A stretch of 64,000 bases of DNA from Chromohalobacter canadensis (GTDB lineage: Bacteria; Pseudomonadota; Gammaproteobacteria; Pseudomonadales; Halomonadaceae): assembly GCF_029544075.1 (NCBI RefSeq), contig NZ_JAJQJH010000008.1:81483-145482 (forward strand). The letters run 5' to 3'. Under the pieces are notes generated by a model. The model did no database searches. It was not told the DNA's origin and saw nothing but the letters and a program-made list of their open reading frames with translations. A program made the position numbers and the translations under genes. Below are positions 27,535-35,356 of this stretch, piece after piece. Every line of letters starts with the position of its first letter. Position 1 is the stretch's first letter.

Positions 27535-29361
27535 TCAGGCATGGGAAGCCGGCAGCACCACGCGCGCATCGTGAGGAATCTCGGCATAGAGTGTTCCGAC
27601 GAGATCGGCGTAGCGTTCGCGCACCAGTCGCTGATTGACCGACCCCTTGTCGGTCAACTCGCCGCGATCGACCGAAAGCGGCGTATCTAGAATCAGCAGA
27701 CGTTCCAAACACGTAGAGCTCGCCTGCCCTCGACGGCAGGCCGCCAGACGTTGCGCGAACCATTGGTGCAAGGTGGCATCGTGCGCCAAGTCATGCACTG
27801 ATGATGTCGTGACGCCTATATGCTGCGCGCACGCCGGGACGTTCAGCACCACCAACCCGGTAAGATAGTCACGGCTTTCACCGGCGATCACCACGTCTTG
27901 CACCAGCGGAGCGAAATGCTCGATGAGCTGCAATCGCAAGATGCCCACATTGACCCAGGTACCGGTCACCAGCTTGAAATTCTCGCTCAAGCGACCGTCA
28001 AAGATTAGCCCGCGTTCAGGCTGCTCGGGATCAGCTAGTCGCATCGCGTCCCCCGTACAATAATAGCCCTCGTCATCGAACGCCTCGGCGGTGCGTTCAG
28101 CGTCGCGCCAGTAACCCGGCGTAACATTGAGCCCCTTGAGGCGTGCTTCCCATTTGTCGTCCGTCGCCACTAGCTTGAGCGACATCCCCGGCACCGGCCT
28201 ACCAATCAAGCCCGGCGTACCACTGGCCTCCTCGGTACAGAACGCCAAGCACGCCTCGGTGGATCCAAGCCCCGTTAGCATGGGCACGGGGCGTCCACGT
28301 GTCTGCTCGCCAAAGGTATCCAGCGCCTCGCGCACATGCACCGGCAACACGGCGCCACCGAAGTGCATCATCTCGAGATCGCGGAATAAGGTCGTGCGTA
28401 AAACCTCATCGTCACGCAAATGCTCGACCAGGGCCTCGAAGCCCTTGGGCACGTTGCAATAGAACGTCGGCGATATCTCGCGCAGGTTGTCCACCGTGCG
28501 TCGCACGCCGTCCGCCGTCGGGTTGCCGTCATCGATGTACAGCGAGCCCCCGTTATGGATCGTCATGCCCAGGATCGTGTTGCCGCCGAAGGTGTGGTGC
28601 CAGGGCAACCAGTCCACCAGCACCGGCTTGTGCCGACTCAGGAAATCCAGACGTTTCTCGAGCATGGCCTGGTTGCTGCACAGCATGCGCTGCGTGTTGA
28701 TCACCGCTTTGGGCATGCCGGTCGAGCCCGAGGTGAACAACAGTTTGGCGACACTATCCTGCGTCACACGGGCATGGGCAGCGTCGACCTCGGCCCGTGC
28801 CGGCGTCGCCGCCAGCGTCTCCAGCGCAAGCGCCCGCTGGCTCGGCAGCGTCGCCAAACAGATCACCTGCTCAGCGCAAACGGCCGCCAGAGCTGGGCCA
28901 AAGCGTGCTTCGTCGTCAGCGAAGATCATCCCCGGGGTCACGAGGTCGACGACATGGCGAAGCTTGACGAAGTCCTCCGACAACAGCGCATACGAGGGCG
29001 ATACCGGCACGTAGGGAATACCCACGTGCATGGCGGCGCACGCCAGTAACGCATGCTCGATGCTGTTGCCCGACAGCACCATCAACGGCCGCTCTACCGA
29101 CAAGCCATGATCCAACAGCGCTTGTGCGAGGCGGGCCACGCGCGGCATCGCCTCACCGAAGGTCAGCGTCCGCCAGGCACGTTGCGCCCCCTCGCGTTCG
29201 GCCAGAAACGTTGTCGACGGCGTCTCGCGTGCCCAGTACGCAAGGCGCTCGGTCATGCAACGGGGATAATCCGGTACCTCGCCACCGGACAGTCGATACG
29301 CCTGTGCGGACGTATCGCTCTCGGAACGGGGCATAGACCGGTTGCCGGAAGGGGACGACAT
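27535..29361 (-). CDS. fcs: feruloyl-CoA synthetase Fcs
   Basis: A 608-residue ANL-superfamily acyl-CoA ligase. It activates ferulate (and likely coumarate and caffeate) to the CoA thioester with ATP. The phosphate-binding loop is LLFTSGSTGMPKAV (about 214-227), the adenylation motif YYCTGD near residue 435, and the C-terminal GRLSENFKL hinge. Its length and the lid sequence fit feruloyl-CoA synthases rather than benzoate ligases. Divergent from the MarR gene at 29601; a 7-bp inverted repeat lies between. Ech and Vdh are encoded 5 kb further on. Confidence 0.9.
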   Translation of the reverse strand: MSSPSGNRSMPRSESDTSAQAYRLSGGEVPDYPRCMTERLAYWARETPSTTFLAEREGAQRAWRTLTFGEAMPRVARLAQALLDHGLSVERPLMVLSGNSIEHALLACAAMHVGIPYVPVSPSYALLSEDFVKLRHVVDLVTPGMIFADDEARFGPALAAVCAEQVICLATLPSQRALALETLAATPARAEVDAAHARVTQDSVAKLLFTSGSTGMPKAVINTQRMLCSNQAMLEKRLDFLSRHKPVLVDWLPWHHTFGGNTILGMTIHNGGSLYIDDGNPTADGVRRTVDNLREISPTFYCNVPKGFEALVEHLRDDEVLRTTLFRDLEMMHFGGAVLPVHVREALDTFGEQTRGRPVPMLTGLGSTEACLAFCTEEASGTPGLIGRPVPGMSLKLVATDDKWEARLKGLNVTPGYWRDAERTAEAFDDEGYYCTGDAMRLADPEQPERGLIFDGRLSENFKLVTGTWVNVGILRLQLIEHFAPLVQDVVIAGESRDYLTGLVVLNVPACAQHIGVTTSSVHDLAHDATLHQWFAQRLAACRRGQASSTCLERLLILDTPLSVDRGELTDKGSVNQRLVRERYADLVGTLYAEIPHDARVVLPASHA

Positions 29362-29433
29362 GAAAGGCGCTCCATTAGTCTGTGATGAACCTTGTTATTC
29401 AGCGATACGTTCTGCGCCAACAACGTTGTAGAT

Positions 29434-29454
29434 ATAGTTATAATAGGTAACTAT
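29434..29454. promoter_or_regulatory. MarR-type operator between fcs and the marR gene
   Basis: Perfect inverted repeat ATAGTTA-N7-TAACTAT in the AT-rich 239-base divergent region, 73 bases from the fcs start. A lone TAACTAT (29572-29578) recurs close to the marR start. The same pattern is found at 30167-30187. Confidence 0.65.
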
Positions 29455-29600
29455 TTTTTTGACTAGACACATCGCATGAGACTTTAGATGCACGATAAGC
29501 CGCAAATGACGCCGGTGTTGCCTATGCTTGCCGATATCGGAAACAATGCTCCGACCATATAATTCTCATATTAACTATATCTCCGAATAAAGGAGCCCTC

Positions 29601-30104
29601 ATGACGACATCCAAGAAAACGTCCTCCCCGGAGCAGACGCCCCTCGAGGAAGCTTACCCGACCACCGTCGAAGGGCTGGTGCTCGAGGAGCGCCTCGGCT
29701 ATGCCCTGCGGCGCGCCCAGCTCAAGGTTTTCAAGCACTTCGACGAGGCCATGCGCGAGCATGACATTCGCCCGGCACAGTTCTCTTCGCTGGTGGTCAT
29801 CGAGGGCTATCCGGGCGTGACGCAATCCAATCTGGCCCAGACATTGAGCATTGATCCGCCGCGAGTCGTTAGCTTGATTAATAGTCTCGAGGAGCGCGGC
29901 CTGGCGTTGCGGGTGCGCTGCAAGCGCGACCGTCGCTCGCACGGTATCTTCCTCACCAAGACCGGCGAGGCACTCGTCGAGCGTTTAAAAGGATTGGCGG
30001 AACAAAGTGATTTAGAAGCAACTCAATCACTTAGCGAAATAGAAAGACGCCAATTATTGACTTTGCTACGGAAGGTATATGCGTCAGAGGAAAGTGACGA
30101 CTAA
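29601..30104 (+). CDS. MarR-family regulator, likely of ferulate and TRAP genes
   Basis: A 167-residue MarR-type regulator with a winged helix (LAQTLSIDPPRVVSLINSLEERGLA, about 78-102). It is divergent from fcs and precedes the TRAP genes, so it resembles the hydroxycinnamoyl-CoA-responsive regulators (FerR/CouR/HcaR type). It is longer than MarR because of an N-terminal extension. A second MarR gene at 33822 shares only general features, so the two probably act separately. The inverted repeats at 29434 and 30167 are its candidate sites. Confidence 0.85.
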   Translation: MTTSKKTSSPEQTPLEEAYPTTVEGLVLEERLGYALRRAQLKVFKHFDEAMREHDIRPAQFSSLVVIEGYPGVTQSNLAQTLSIDPPRVVSLINSLEERGLALRVRCKRDRRSHGIFLTKTGEALVERLKGLAEQSDLEATQSLSEIERRQLLTLLRKVYASEESDD

Positions 30105-30166
30105 TCCTTTAGCCGCAATTTCAGGCAAATTGAAGCGGCATGGCTTGCACACCCGCTCAGGGACAA

Positions 30167-30187
30167 TTAATTATACAAAGTAACTAA
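30167..30187 (+). promoter_or_regulatory. second MarR-type operator, upstream of the TRAP dctQ gene
   Basis: TTAATTA-N7-TAACTAA: same half-site pattern and N7 spacing as 29434-29454. It lies 55 bases before dctQ, in the marR-dctQ gap. Confidence 0.5.
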
Positions 30188-30241
30188 AAAACGACTCTCT
30201 CGCGCCTTGGCCGATCCACGCAAACCTATAAAGATATAATC

Positions 30242-30823
30242 ATGAGCAGCCTAGCGACGACATCCAGCGCCAGTATCACCTGCCTACGCCGGGGCCTCGT
30301 AACGACTTGTCGGCTCGCCGCGATCATCGGCGGCTTGATCATCGCGGCGCTTTCCCTGATGACGGTGGCCAGCATCCTCGGACGCTGGATCTCCAGCTTG
30401 CCATTGGTCAGTGACATAGCGGCCCTGAGCTGGATCAGGCCCGTCACAGGGGACTATGAAATGGTCGAGATGGGCACGGCCATCGCGGTGTTCCTATTTC
30501 TACCTTACTGCCACCTGCGCGGTGGCCACGTCACAGTGGACCTGCTGGCCATGCGCGCACCGCTGGGTGTGCAGCGCTTTCTCGCCGTGCTCGCGGAGGC
30601 CTTGTTCCTCGTCGTTTCATGCCTGATGACATGGCGGCTTTATCACGGCCTGCTTGACAAGCACCGCTACATGGAAACCAGCATGCTGCTGGGTATCCCG
30701 CTGTGGTGGGGCTATGTCGCCGGCATCATCGGCTTTACTCTGCTCTCGCTAGTCTGTCTATACCGGCTCTTGTCGTCGTTCTCAGGCGACACCGACCCCT
30801 CGGCACAAGGAGATGCCTCATGA
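30242..30823 (+). CDS. TRAP transporter small permease (DctQ family)
   Basis: A 193-residue DctQ-type protein with four hydrophobic segments (about 30-55, 80-105, 120-140, 155-178) and a longer N-terminus than its homologue at 16635. It overlaps the large-permease gene by four bases (ATGA). It starts a transcript dctQ-dctM-DUF3237-dctP, placed between fcs and ech, so the likely cargo is a hydroxycinnamate such as ferulate or coumarate (inference). Confidence 0.85.
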   Translation: MSSLATTSSASITCLRRGLVTTCRLAAIIGGLIIAALSLMTVASILGRWISSLPLVSDIAALSWIRPVTGDYEMVEMGTAIAVFLFLPYCHLRGGHVTVDLLAMRAPLGVQRFLAVLAEALFLVVSCLMTWRLYHGLLDKHRYMETSMLLGIPLWWGYVAGIIGFTLLSLVCLYRLLSSFSGDTDPSAQGDAS

Positions 30824-32139
30824 CGCCTCTTACTCTGGGCGCAGGCGGCTTCGTCTTGTTGCTGGCCATGATGGGCGCCCGCATACCCATCGGCCTCGCC
30901 ATGCTGGTTATCGGCGCGTTGGGCTCGATGCTCGTGATGGGGCCGATGGGTATCCTCAATGCCCTGAAGACTTTGCCCTACGAACACTTTTCCAGCCACA
31001 CACTGTCAATCATTCCCCTCTTTCTGTTGATGGGACAATTCGCAGCACGAGCCGGACTATCACGCGCCATGTTTCAGGCCGCCAACGACTGGCTGGGCCA
31101 CCGTCGCGGAGGCCTAGCCATGTCGACAGTGGGCGCCTGCGGTGCATTCGGCGCCATTTGCGGATCCTCGCTGGCGACTGCCGCCACCATGACGCAAGTC
31201 GCGCTGCCGGAAATGGAGCGTCAAGGCTATCGCGGCAGTCTGGCCACCGGCGCGTTGGCCGCGGGCGGCACGCTGGGCATTCTGATTCCACCTTCCGTGG
31301 TATTGGTCATCTACGCCATCCTCGCCGAACAGAACATCAACGAAATGTTCGCCGCCGCCTTGATCCCCGGCATCCTTGCCGCGCTCAGCTATATGGTGGC
31401 GATCTCACTGTTCGTGCGCTTTTTTCCGGATAGCGCCCCGAGCAAGGCCAAGGCATCGGCCGGAGAGCGCTGGCGTTCGCTGCTCGAGGTATGGCCCGGT
31501 GCAGCGATCTTCATCATCGTGATCGGTGGCATCTACACAGGGGTTTTCACACCCACTGAAGCCGCCGCCGTCGGTGCTGCCGCCACTGGGTTGCTGGCCG
31601 TCATCCGCGGCGGACTATGCTGGGAGGGGCTTCGAGACAGCCTCCTCGACACGGCCGTCACCTCGGCGATGATCTTCTTCATCGTCCTCGGGGCCAGCGT
31701 GTTCAACAGCTTTCTCGCCCTGACGCAATTGCCGCAAATCACGGCGGGCTGGATCGTGGGCCTGGAAATCAGCCCTTGGATCGTCCTGGCGGGGATACTG
31801 CTGTGCTACCTGGTCCTGGGTTGCTTCATGGACAGCCTGTCGATGATTCTGCTCACCGTGCCCATCTTCCTACCCATCGTGACGGGCATGGATTTCGGCA
31901 TGCCCCCCGGCGACGTGGCGATCTGGTTCGGCATCCTGGCATTGGTCGTGGTGGAAGTGGGGATGATCACGCCACCGGTGGGACTGAATATCTTCATCAT
32001 TCACTCCATGGCGCCTCATGTACCGCTGACCGAGACCTTCAAAGGCATTCTACCGTTCCTGGCGGCGGACGTGCTGCGCATCATCATGCTGGTGGTTTTC
32101 CCGTCCATCACGCTGGGTTTCGTCTACTGGCTTTATTGA
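30820..32139 (+). CDS. TRAP transporter large permease (DctM family)
   Basis: A 439-residue inner-membrane protein with about 12-13 hydrophobic helices. The GSSLATAATMTQVALPEMERQGY motif is the family signature also seen in the DctM at 15356. The ATG at 30820 lies in an ATGA overlap with dctQ; a longer frame upstream would only overlap dctQ out of phase. The partner binding protein is probably that at 32714, with that at 36933 as an alternative. Confidence 0.92.
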   Translation: MTPLTLGAGGFVLLLAMMGARIPIGLAMLVIGALGSMLVMGPMGILNALKTLPYEHFSSHTLSIIPLFLLMGQFAARAGLSRAMFQAANDWLGHRRGGLAMSTVGACGAFGAICGSSLATAATMTQVALPEMERQGYRGSLATGALAAGGTLGILIPPSVVLVIYAILAEQNINEMFAAALIPGILAALSYMVAISLFVRFFPDSAPSKAKASAGERWRSLLEVWPGAAIFIIVIGGIYTGVFTPTEAAAVGAAATGLLAVIRGGLCWEGLRDSLLDTAVTSAMIFFIVLGASVFNSFLALTQLPQITAGWIVGLEISPWIVLAGILLCYLVLGCFMDSLSMILLTVPIFLPIVTGMDFGMPPGDVAIWFGILALVVVEVGMITPPVGLNIFIIHSMAPHVPLTETFKGILPFLAADVLRIIMLVVFPSITLGFVYWLY

Positions 32140-32166
32140 CGTCACCACATCGCCCGAGGAGAGCTC

Positions 32167-32646
32167 ATGATGTCGTCCACTACTCCGCTTCGCACGCCCA
32201 CGCTGGATTTCATCGCCCGCCTCACGGTGGACGTCGCCTCGCCCTGGGAACTGGGCGAGAGCGCAGACGGTCAACGCCGCTTCATCGCGATTACTGGCGG
32301 CGACGTGACCGGCGAACAGCTCAATGGCCGTATCCTCGCTGCGGGCGGCGACTGGCAAACGATACGGGCGGATGGCGTGGCTGAACTGTACGCACGCTAT
32401 TTCCTGGAAACCGACGACGGCGAGCGCATCGAGGTAGAAAACACAGGCTTTCGCCACGGCCCACCGTCCGTCATGCAGCGGCTACGAGACGGAGAAGCCG
32501 TGTCGCCCGAGGACTACTACTTCCACACCGCACCGCGTTTTTTTACCACCAGCACCCGGCTGGGCTGGCTCAACCGGACGTTGTTCCTGGGCAGCGCAGC
32601 ACGCACCCAAGACAACGTGATCATCGACCTTTTCGCGGTGGGCTGA
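32167..32646 (+). CDS. DUF3237 family protein
   Basis: A 159-residue protein of the DUF3237 family, a small single-domain beta-rich fold. Conserved-looking features are ITGGDVTGEQLNGRILAAGGDWQTIRADG (about 41-70) and a PEDYYFHTAPRF segment (about 116-127). No signal peptide. Function unknown; family members are often found beside aromatic-acid and TRAP genes. It starts 27 bases after dctM and is followed by the dctP gene, so it is made with this transporter. Confidence 0.8.
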   Translation: MMSSTTPLRTPTLDFIARLTVDVASPWELGESADGQRRFIAITGGDVTGEQLNGRILAAGGDWQTIRADGVAELYARYFLETDDGERIEVENTGFRHGPPSVMQRLRDGEAVSPEDYYFHTAPRFFTTSTRLGWLNRTLFLGSAARTQDNVIIDLFAVG

Positions 32647-32713
32647 CATCACCGCCACACGGATAACGACTACCACAGCGCTCGACGACAACAACCACAA
32701 CGAGGAACACGCC

Positions 32714-33778
32714 ATGAGTCACCACGCCACGCTTGCATGCCGCCGCCTCCTGCTGGCCGCCGCCGCGACACTACCGCTCGCCTGGAGCGCCGGCCAGGCC
32801 CAAGCGCAGGACGCCGAATATACCCTGCGACTGCATCACTTCTTCCCTGCCTCGGCGCCTGTGCATCAGGAATATTTCATCCCCTGGAAAGAGGCCATCG
32901 AAGAAGAATCCAATGGGCGCTTGGAGGTTCAACTCTACCCCTCCATGCAGCTCGGCGGCACGCCGCCCTCACTCTACGGTCAGGCCAAGGACGGTCAGGT
33001 GGATATCATCTGGACCGTGCTGGGTTACAACTCGGGGCGTTTCCCCAAAGCGGAAGTCTTCGACCTGCCCTTCCTGCCGACAACAGGTGCCGCGACGAGC
33101 CAGGCCGCCCACGAATACGCCATGACGCACATGCAGGACGAGCTCGAGGGTGTACATCCCATCGCCGTGCACACCCACAGCCCCGGCGCCTTGCATACCA
33201 AAGAGACCCGCATCGACTCGCTCGAGGACATCGAGGGCCTCAAGATACGCGGCCCCAGCCGGCTGGTGAATCGCTATCTGGCCAAGCTCGGCGCCGAGCC
33301 CATCGGCATGCCGGTGGCACAGGCATTGGAGGCGTTATCACGCGGCGTGCTCGACGGTACGGTAATTCCCTTCGAAGCCATCACCGCCATGGGGCTGGCC
33401 GATATCACCACCGAACATACCATCTTCAGCGGTGACAGGGCGCTGTACACCACGATGATGGTCGTGGCCATGAATCAGGACAAATACGACGCCTTGCCCG
33501 AGGACCTGCAAGCCATCATCGATGAGCATTCCGGCGGCCGTGAGGCATACCGAATCGGTCAGATCATGGATCAGGCGGACCATCGCCAGATTCTGGCCAT
33601 TCAGAGCGGCGAGCAACCGGGCACGATCACCCGCCTGGACAGCGAGGAAACCGCGCGCTGGCAGGCAGTCGGTCAGGAAGTCGTCGACGAGTGGATCGCC
33701 GAGGCCGAGGAGAAGGGGCTCGACGGGCAGATGCTGTACGACGATGCCCGGCGTCTCGTCGAGCGCTATACACGCTGA
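32714..33778 (+). CDS. TRAP transporter substrate-binding protein (DctP family)
   Basis: A 354-residue periplasmic protein with a signal peptide (to about residue 32). The mature start YTLRLHHFFPASAPVHQEYF and the MQLGGTPPSLYGQAKDGQVDI segment place it in a different branch from those at 10511, 14268 and 17177. The later MPVAQALEALSRGVLDG replaces the PAPDIYTSLQRG segment of the first group. The gene is 67 bases after the DUF3237 gene; presumably the partner of the preceding dctQM. Ligand likely an aromatic acid, such as ferulate; inferred. Confidence 0.9.
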   Translation: MSHHATLACRRLLLAAAATLPLAWSAGQAQAQDAEYTLRLHHFFPASAPVHQEYFIPWKEAIEEESNGRLEVQLYPSMQLGGTPPSLYGQAKDGQVDIIWTVLGYNSGRFPKAEVFDLPFLPTTGAATSQAAHEYAMTHMQDELEGVHPIAVHTHSPGALHTKETRIDSLEDIEGLKIRGPSRLVNRYLAKLGAEPIGMPVAQALEALSRGVLDGTVIPFEAITAMGLADITTEHTIFSGDRALYTTMMVVAMNQDKYDALPEDLQAIIDEHSGGREAYRIGQIMDQADHRQILAIQSGEQPGTITRLDSEETARWQAVGQEVVDEWIAEAEEKGLDGQMLYDDARRLVERYTR

Positions 33779-33784
33779 GGAGGA

Positions 33785-33814
33785 TGCCAGGCCCGACGTC
33801 CGCGTCGCCTGGCA
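33785..33814. terminator. bidirectional hairpin between dctP and the MarR gene
   Basis: TGCCAGGC-N14-GCCTGGCA (perfect 8-bp stem) lies between two convergent genes. No T-run on either side. Confidence 0.55.
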
Positions 33815-33821
33815 CGCTCAC

Positions 33822-34319
33822 TCAGTCGGTATCCACCAGGCCCGCGCCCAGTGACTTGAGGGAGGATTTGAGATGACGCTGAAACGCGCCCCGCTGCGCC
33901 TCACTCAGGCTCTCAAGCATGTGGCCCTCGAGTGCCATGACCGTACGGTCGCACTCGGCCAGCGTTTGCTGTCCGGCCTCGGTCATGCGGATCTGAATGA
34001 TGCGCCCGTGGTGCGGGTCGGGGCGTCGCTCGACGAGCCCCTTGGTTTCCATGGCCTTGACCATCTCGTTGGCGGCCTGCGGCGATACCAGGGACTTCTC
34101 GGCGAGTTGCGAATTGGACTGGGGGCTGCGTCGCGCCAGTACGGAAAGCGCCGTGTATTGCTGCATGGTCACACCCAAGGGCTGCACGGCCTCGCTGATA
34201 TGGCGGCGCAGCGCGCGGTCGAGCCTACCGATCAAATAGGCGACGCGCACCGCCTCGGGAGCATCGTCGGCCTCGCCGTGCCGCGACTCAGCGGTGGCCT
34301 GTGGTTCCACTTTGGTCAT
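33822..34319 (-). CDS. MarR-family regulator, divergent from ech
   Basis: A 165-residue MarR-type regulator with a winged helix (SNSQLAEKSLVSPQAANEMVKAMETKGLVERR, about 78-110). It is divergent from ech with 91 bases between the starts; a perfect inverted repeat lies downstream of a plausible ech promoter. Likely represses ech-vdh in the absence of a CoA thioester of a hydroxycinnamate (inference). It ends at a hairpin facing the convergent dctP gene. Confidence 0.85.
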   Translation of the reverse strand: MTKVEPQATAESRHGEADDAPEAVRVAYLIGRLDRALRRHISEAVQPLGVTMQQYTALSVLARRSPQSNSQLAEKSLVSPQAANEMVKAMETKGLVERRPDPHHGRIIQIRMTEAGQQTLAECDRTVMALEGHMLESLSEAQRGAFQRHLKSSLKSLGAGLVDTD

Positions 34320-34332
34320 AAGCGTTTCCTCT

Positions 34333-34360
34333 TTGCAAACGCAGGATAGCGCACTATGAT
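34333..34360 (+). promoter_or_regulatory. sigma-70-type promoter candidate for ech
   Basis: TTGCAA (34333-34338), a 16-base spacer and TATGAT (34355-34360). The spacing suits sigma-70 and the site faces ech. Confidence 0.5.
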
Positions 34361-34372
34361 TGGCAGGGTAAA

Positions 34373-34389
34373 TATCAACTTACTTGATA
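34373..34389. promoter_or_regulatory. MarR-type operator before ech
   Basis: Perfect inverted repeat TATCAA-N5-TTGATA, about 13 bases after the -10 box and 21 before the ech start, where binding would block transcription. Confidence 0.6.
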
Positions 34390-34410
34390 CTATTTTGACA
34401 GGAAATTGAC

Positions 34411-35241
34411 ATGAGCGATTACACGAACCGCTGGGAAACCGTGAAGGTTGACGTCGAAGATGGGATCGCCTGGGTGGCACTCAACCGCCCCGACAAACGC
34501 AATGCCATGAGCCCCACACTCAACCGTGAAATGATCGACGTGCTCGAGACTCTCGAGCTAGACCAGGACGCCCACGTGCTCGTGCTGACCGGCGAGGGTG
34601 AATCCTTTTCCGCCGGCATGGACCTCAAGGAATACTTCCGCGAGATCGACGCCAGTCCCGAAATCGTTCAGGTCAAGGTCCGCCGCGACGCCTCCACCTG
34701 GCAGTGGAAACTGTTGCGTCACTACGCCAAGCCCACCATCGCCATGGTCAACGGCTGGTGCTTCGGCGGTGCCTTCTCGCCGCTGGTCGCCTGCGACCTG
34801 GCAATCGCTGCCGACGAGTCGGTGTTCGGGCTGTCCGAAATCAACTGGGGCATCCCGCCGGGCAACCTGGTCAGCAAGGCCATGGCCGACACCGTGGGCC
34901 ACCGACAAGCACTGTATTACATCATGACCGGCGAGACTTTCACCGGTCCTCAGGCGGCGGATATGGGGCTAGTCAACCAGAGCGTACCCCGTGCCGAGCT
35001 GCGCGATGCCACGCACAAGCTGGCTACCACGCTGCGCGACAAGAACCCCGTCGTCCTGCGCGCCGCCAAGACCGGCTTCAAAATGTGCCGCGAACTGACC
35101 TGGGAACAGAACGAGGAATACCTCTACGCCAAGCTCGACCAGGCCCAGCAGCTCGACCCGGAGCACGGTCGCGAGCAAGGTCTCAAACAGTTCCTCGACG
35201 ACAAGAGCATCAAGCCCGGGCTGGAAAGCTACCAGCGCTGA
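34411..35241 (+). CDS. ech: p-hydroxycinnamoyl-CoA hydratase/lyase Ech
   Basis: A 276-residue crotonase-superfamily enzyme. It hydrates feruloyl-CoA (and coumaroyl-CoA) and then cleaves it to vanillin (or 4-hydroxybenzaldehyde) and acetyl-CoA. The catalytic residues described for the Pseudomonas enzyme occur at the same numbers: Ser123, Glu143 and Tyr239. The oxyanion-hole segment is SAGMDLKEYF. The gene is followed by vdh after 115 bases. Fcs, the preceding step, is encoded on the opposite strand 5 kb upstream. Cytoplasmic. Confidence 0.95.
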   Translation: MSDYTNRWETVKVDVEDGIAWVALNRPDKRNAMSPTLNREMIDVLETLELDQDAHVLVLTGEGESFSAGMDLKEYFREIDASPEIVQVKVRRDASTWQWKLLRHYAKPTIAMVNGWCFGGAFSPLVACDLAIAADESVFGLSEINWGIPPGNLVSKAMADTVGHRQALYYIMTGETFTGPQAADMGLVNQSVPRAELRDATHKLATTLRDKNPVVLRAAKTGFKMCRELTWEQNEEYLYAKLDQAQQLDPEHGREQGLKQFLDDKSIKPGLESYQR

Positions 35242-35255
35242 CAGGCGCGAGGGCA

Positions 35256-35284
35256 CGGTGGCGTTCACTCCCAAGACGCCACCG
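35256..35284 (+). terminator. hairpin between ech and vdh
   Basis: CGGTGGCG-N13-CGCCACCG, 14 bases past the ech stop, without a T-run. It might lower read-through into vdh or protect the ech mRNA end. Confidence 0.4.
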
Positions 35285-35356
35285 CGCCACTGGCAATGTC
35301 GGCATGCCCTCCAGCCCTGAACGTCCTATCGCTTCGACAACAACAAGGGGAGTCTC

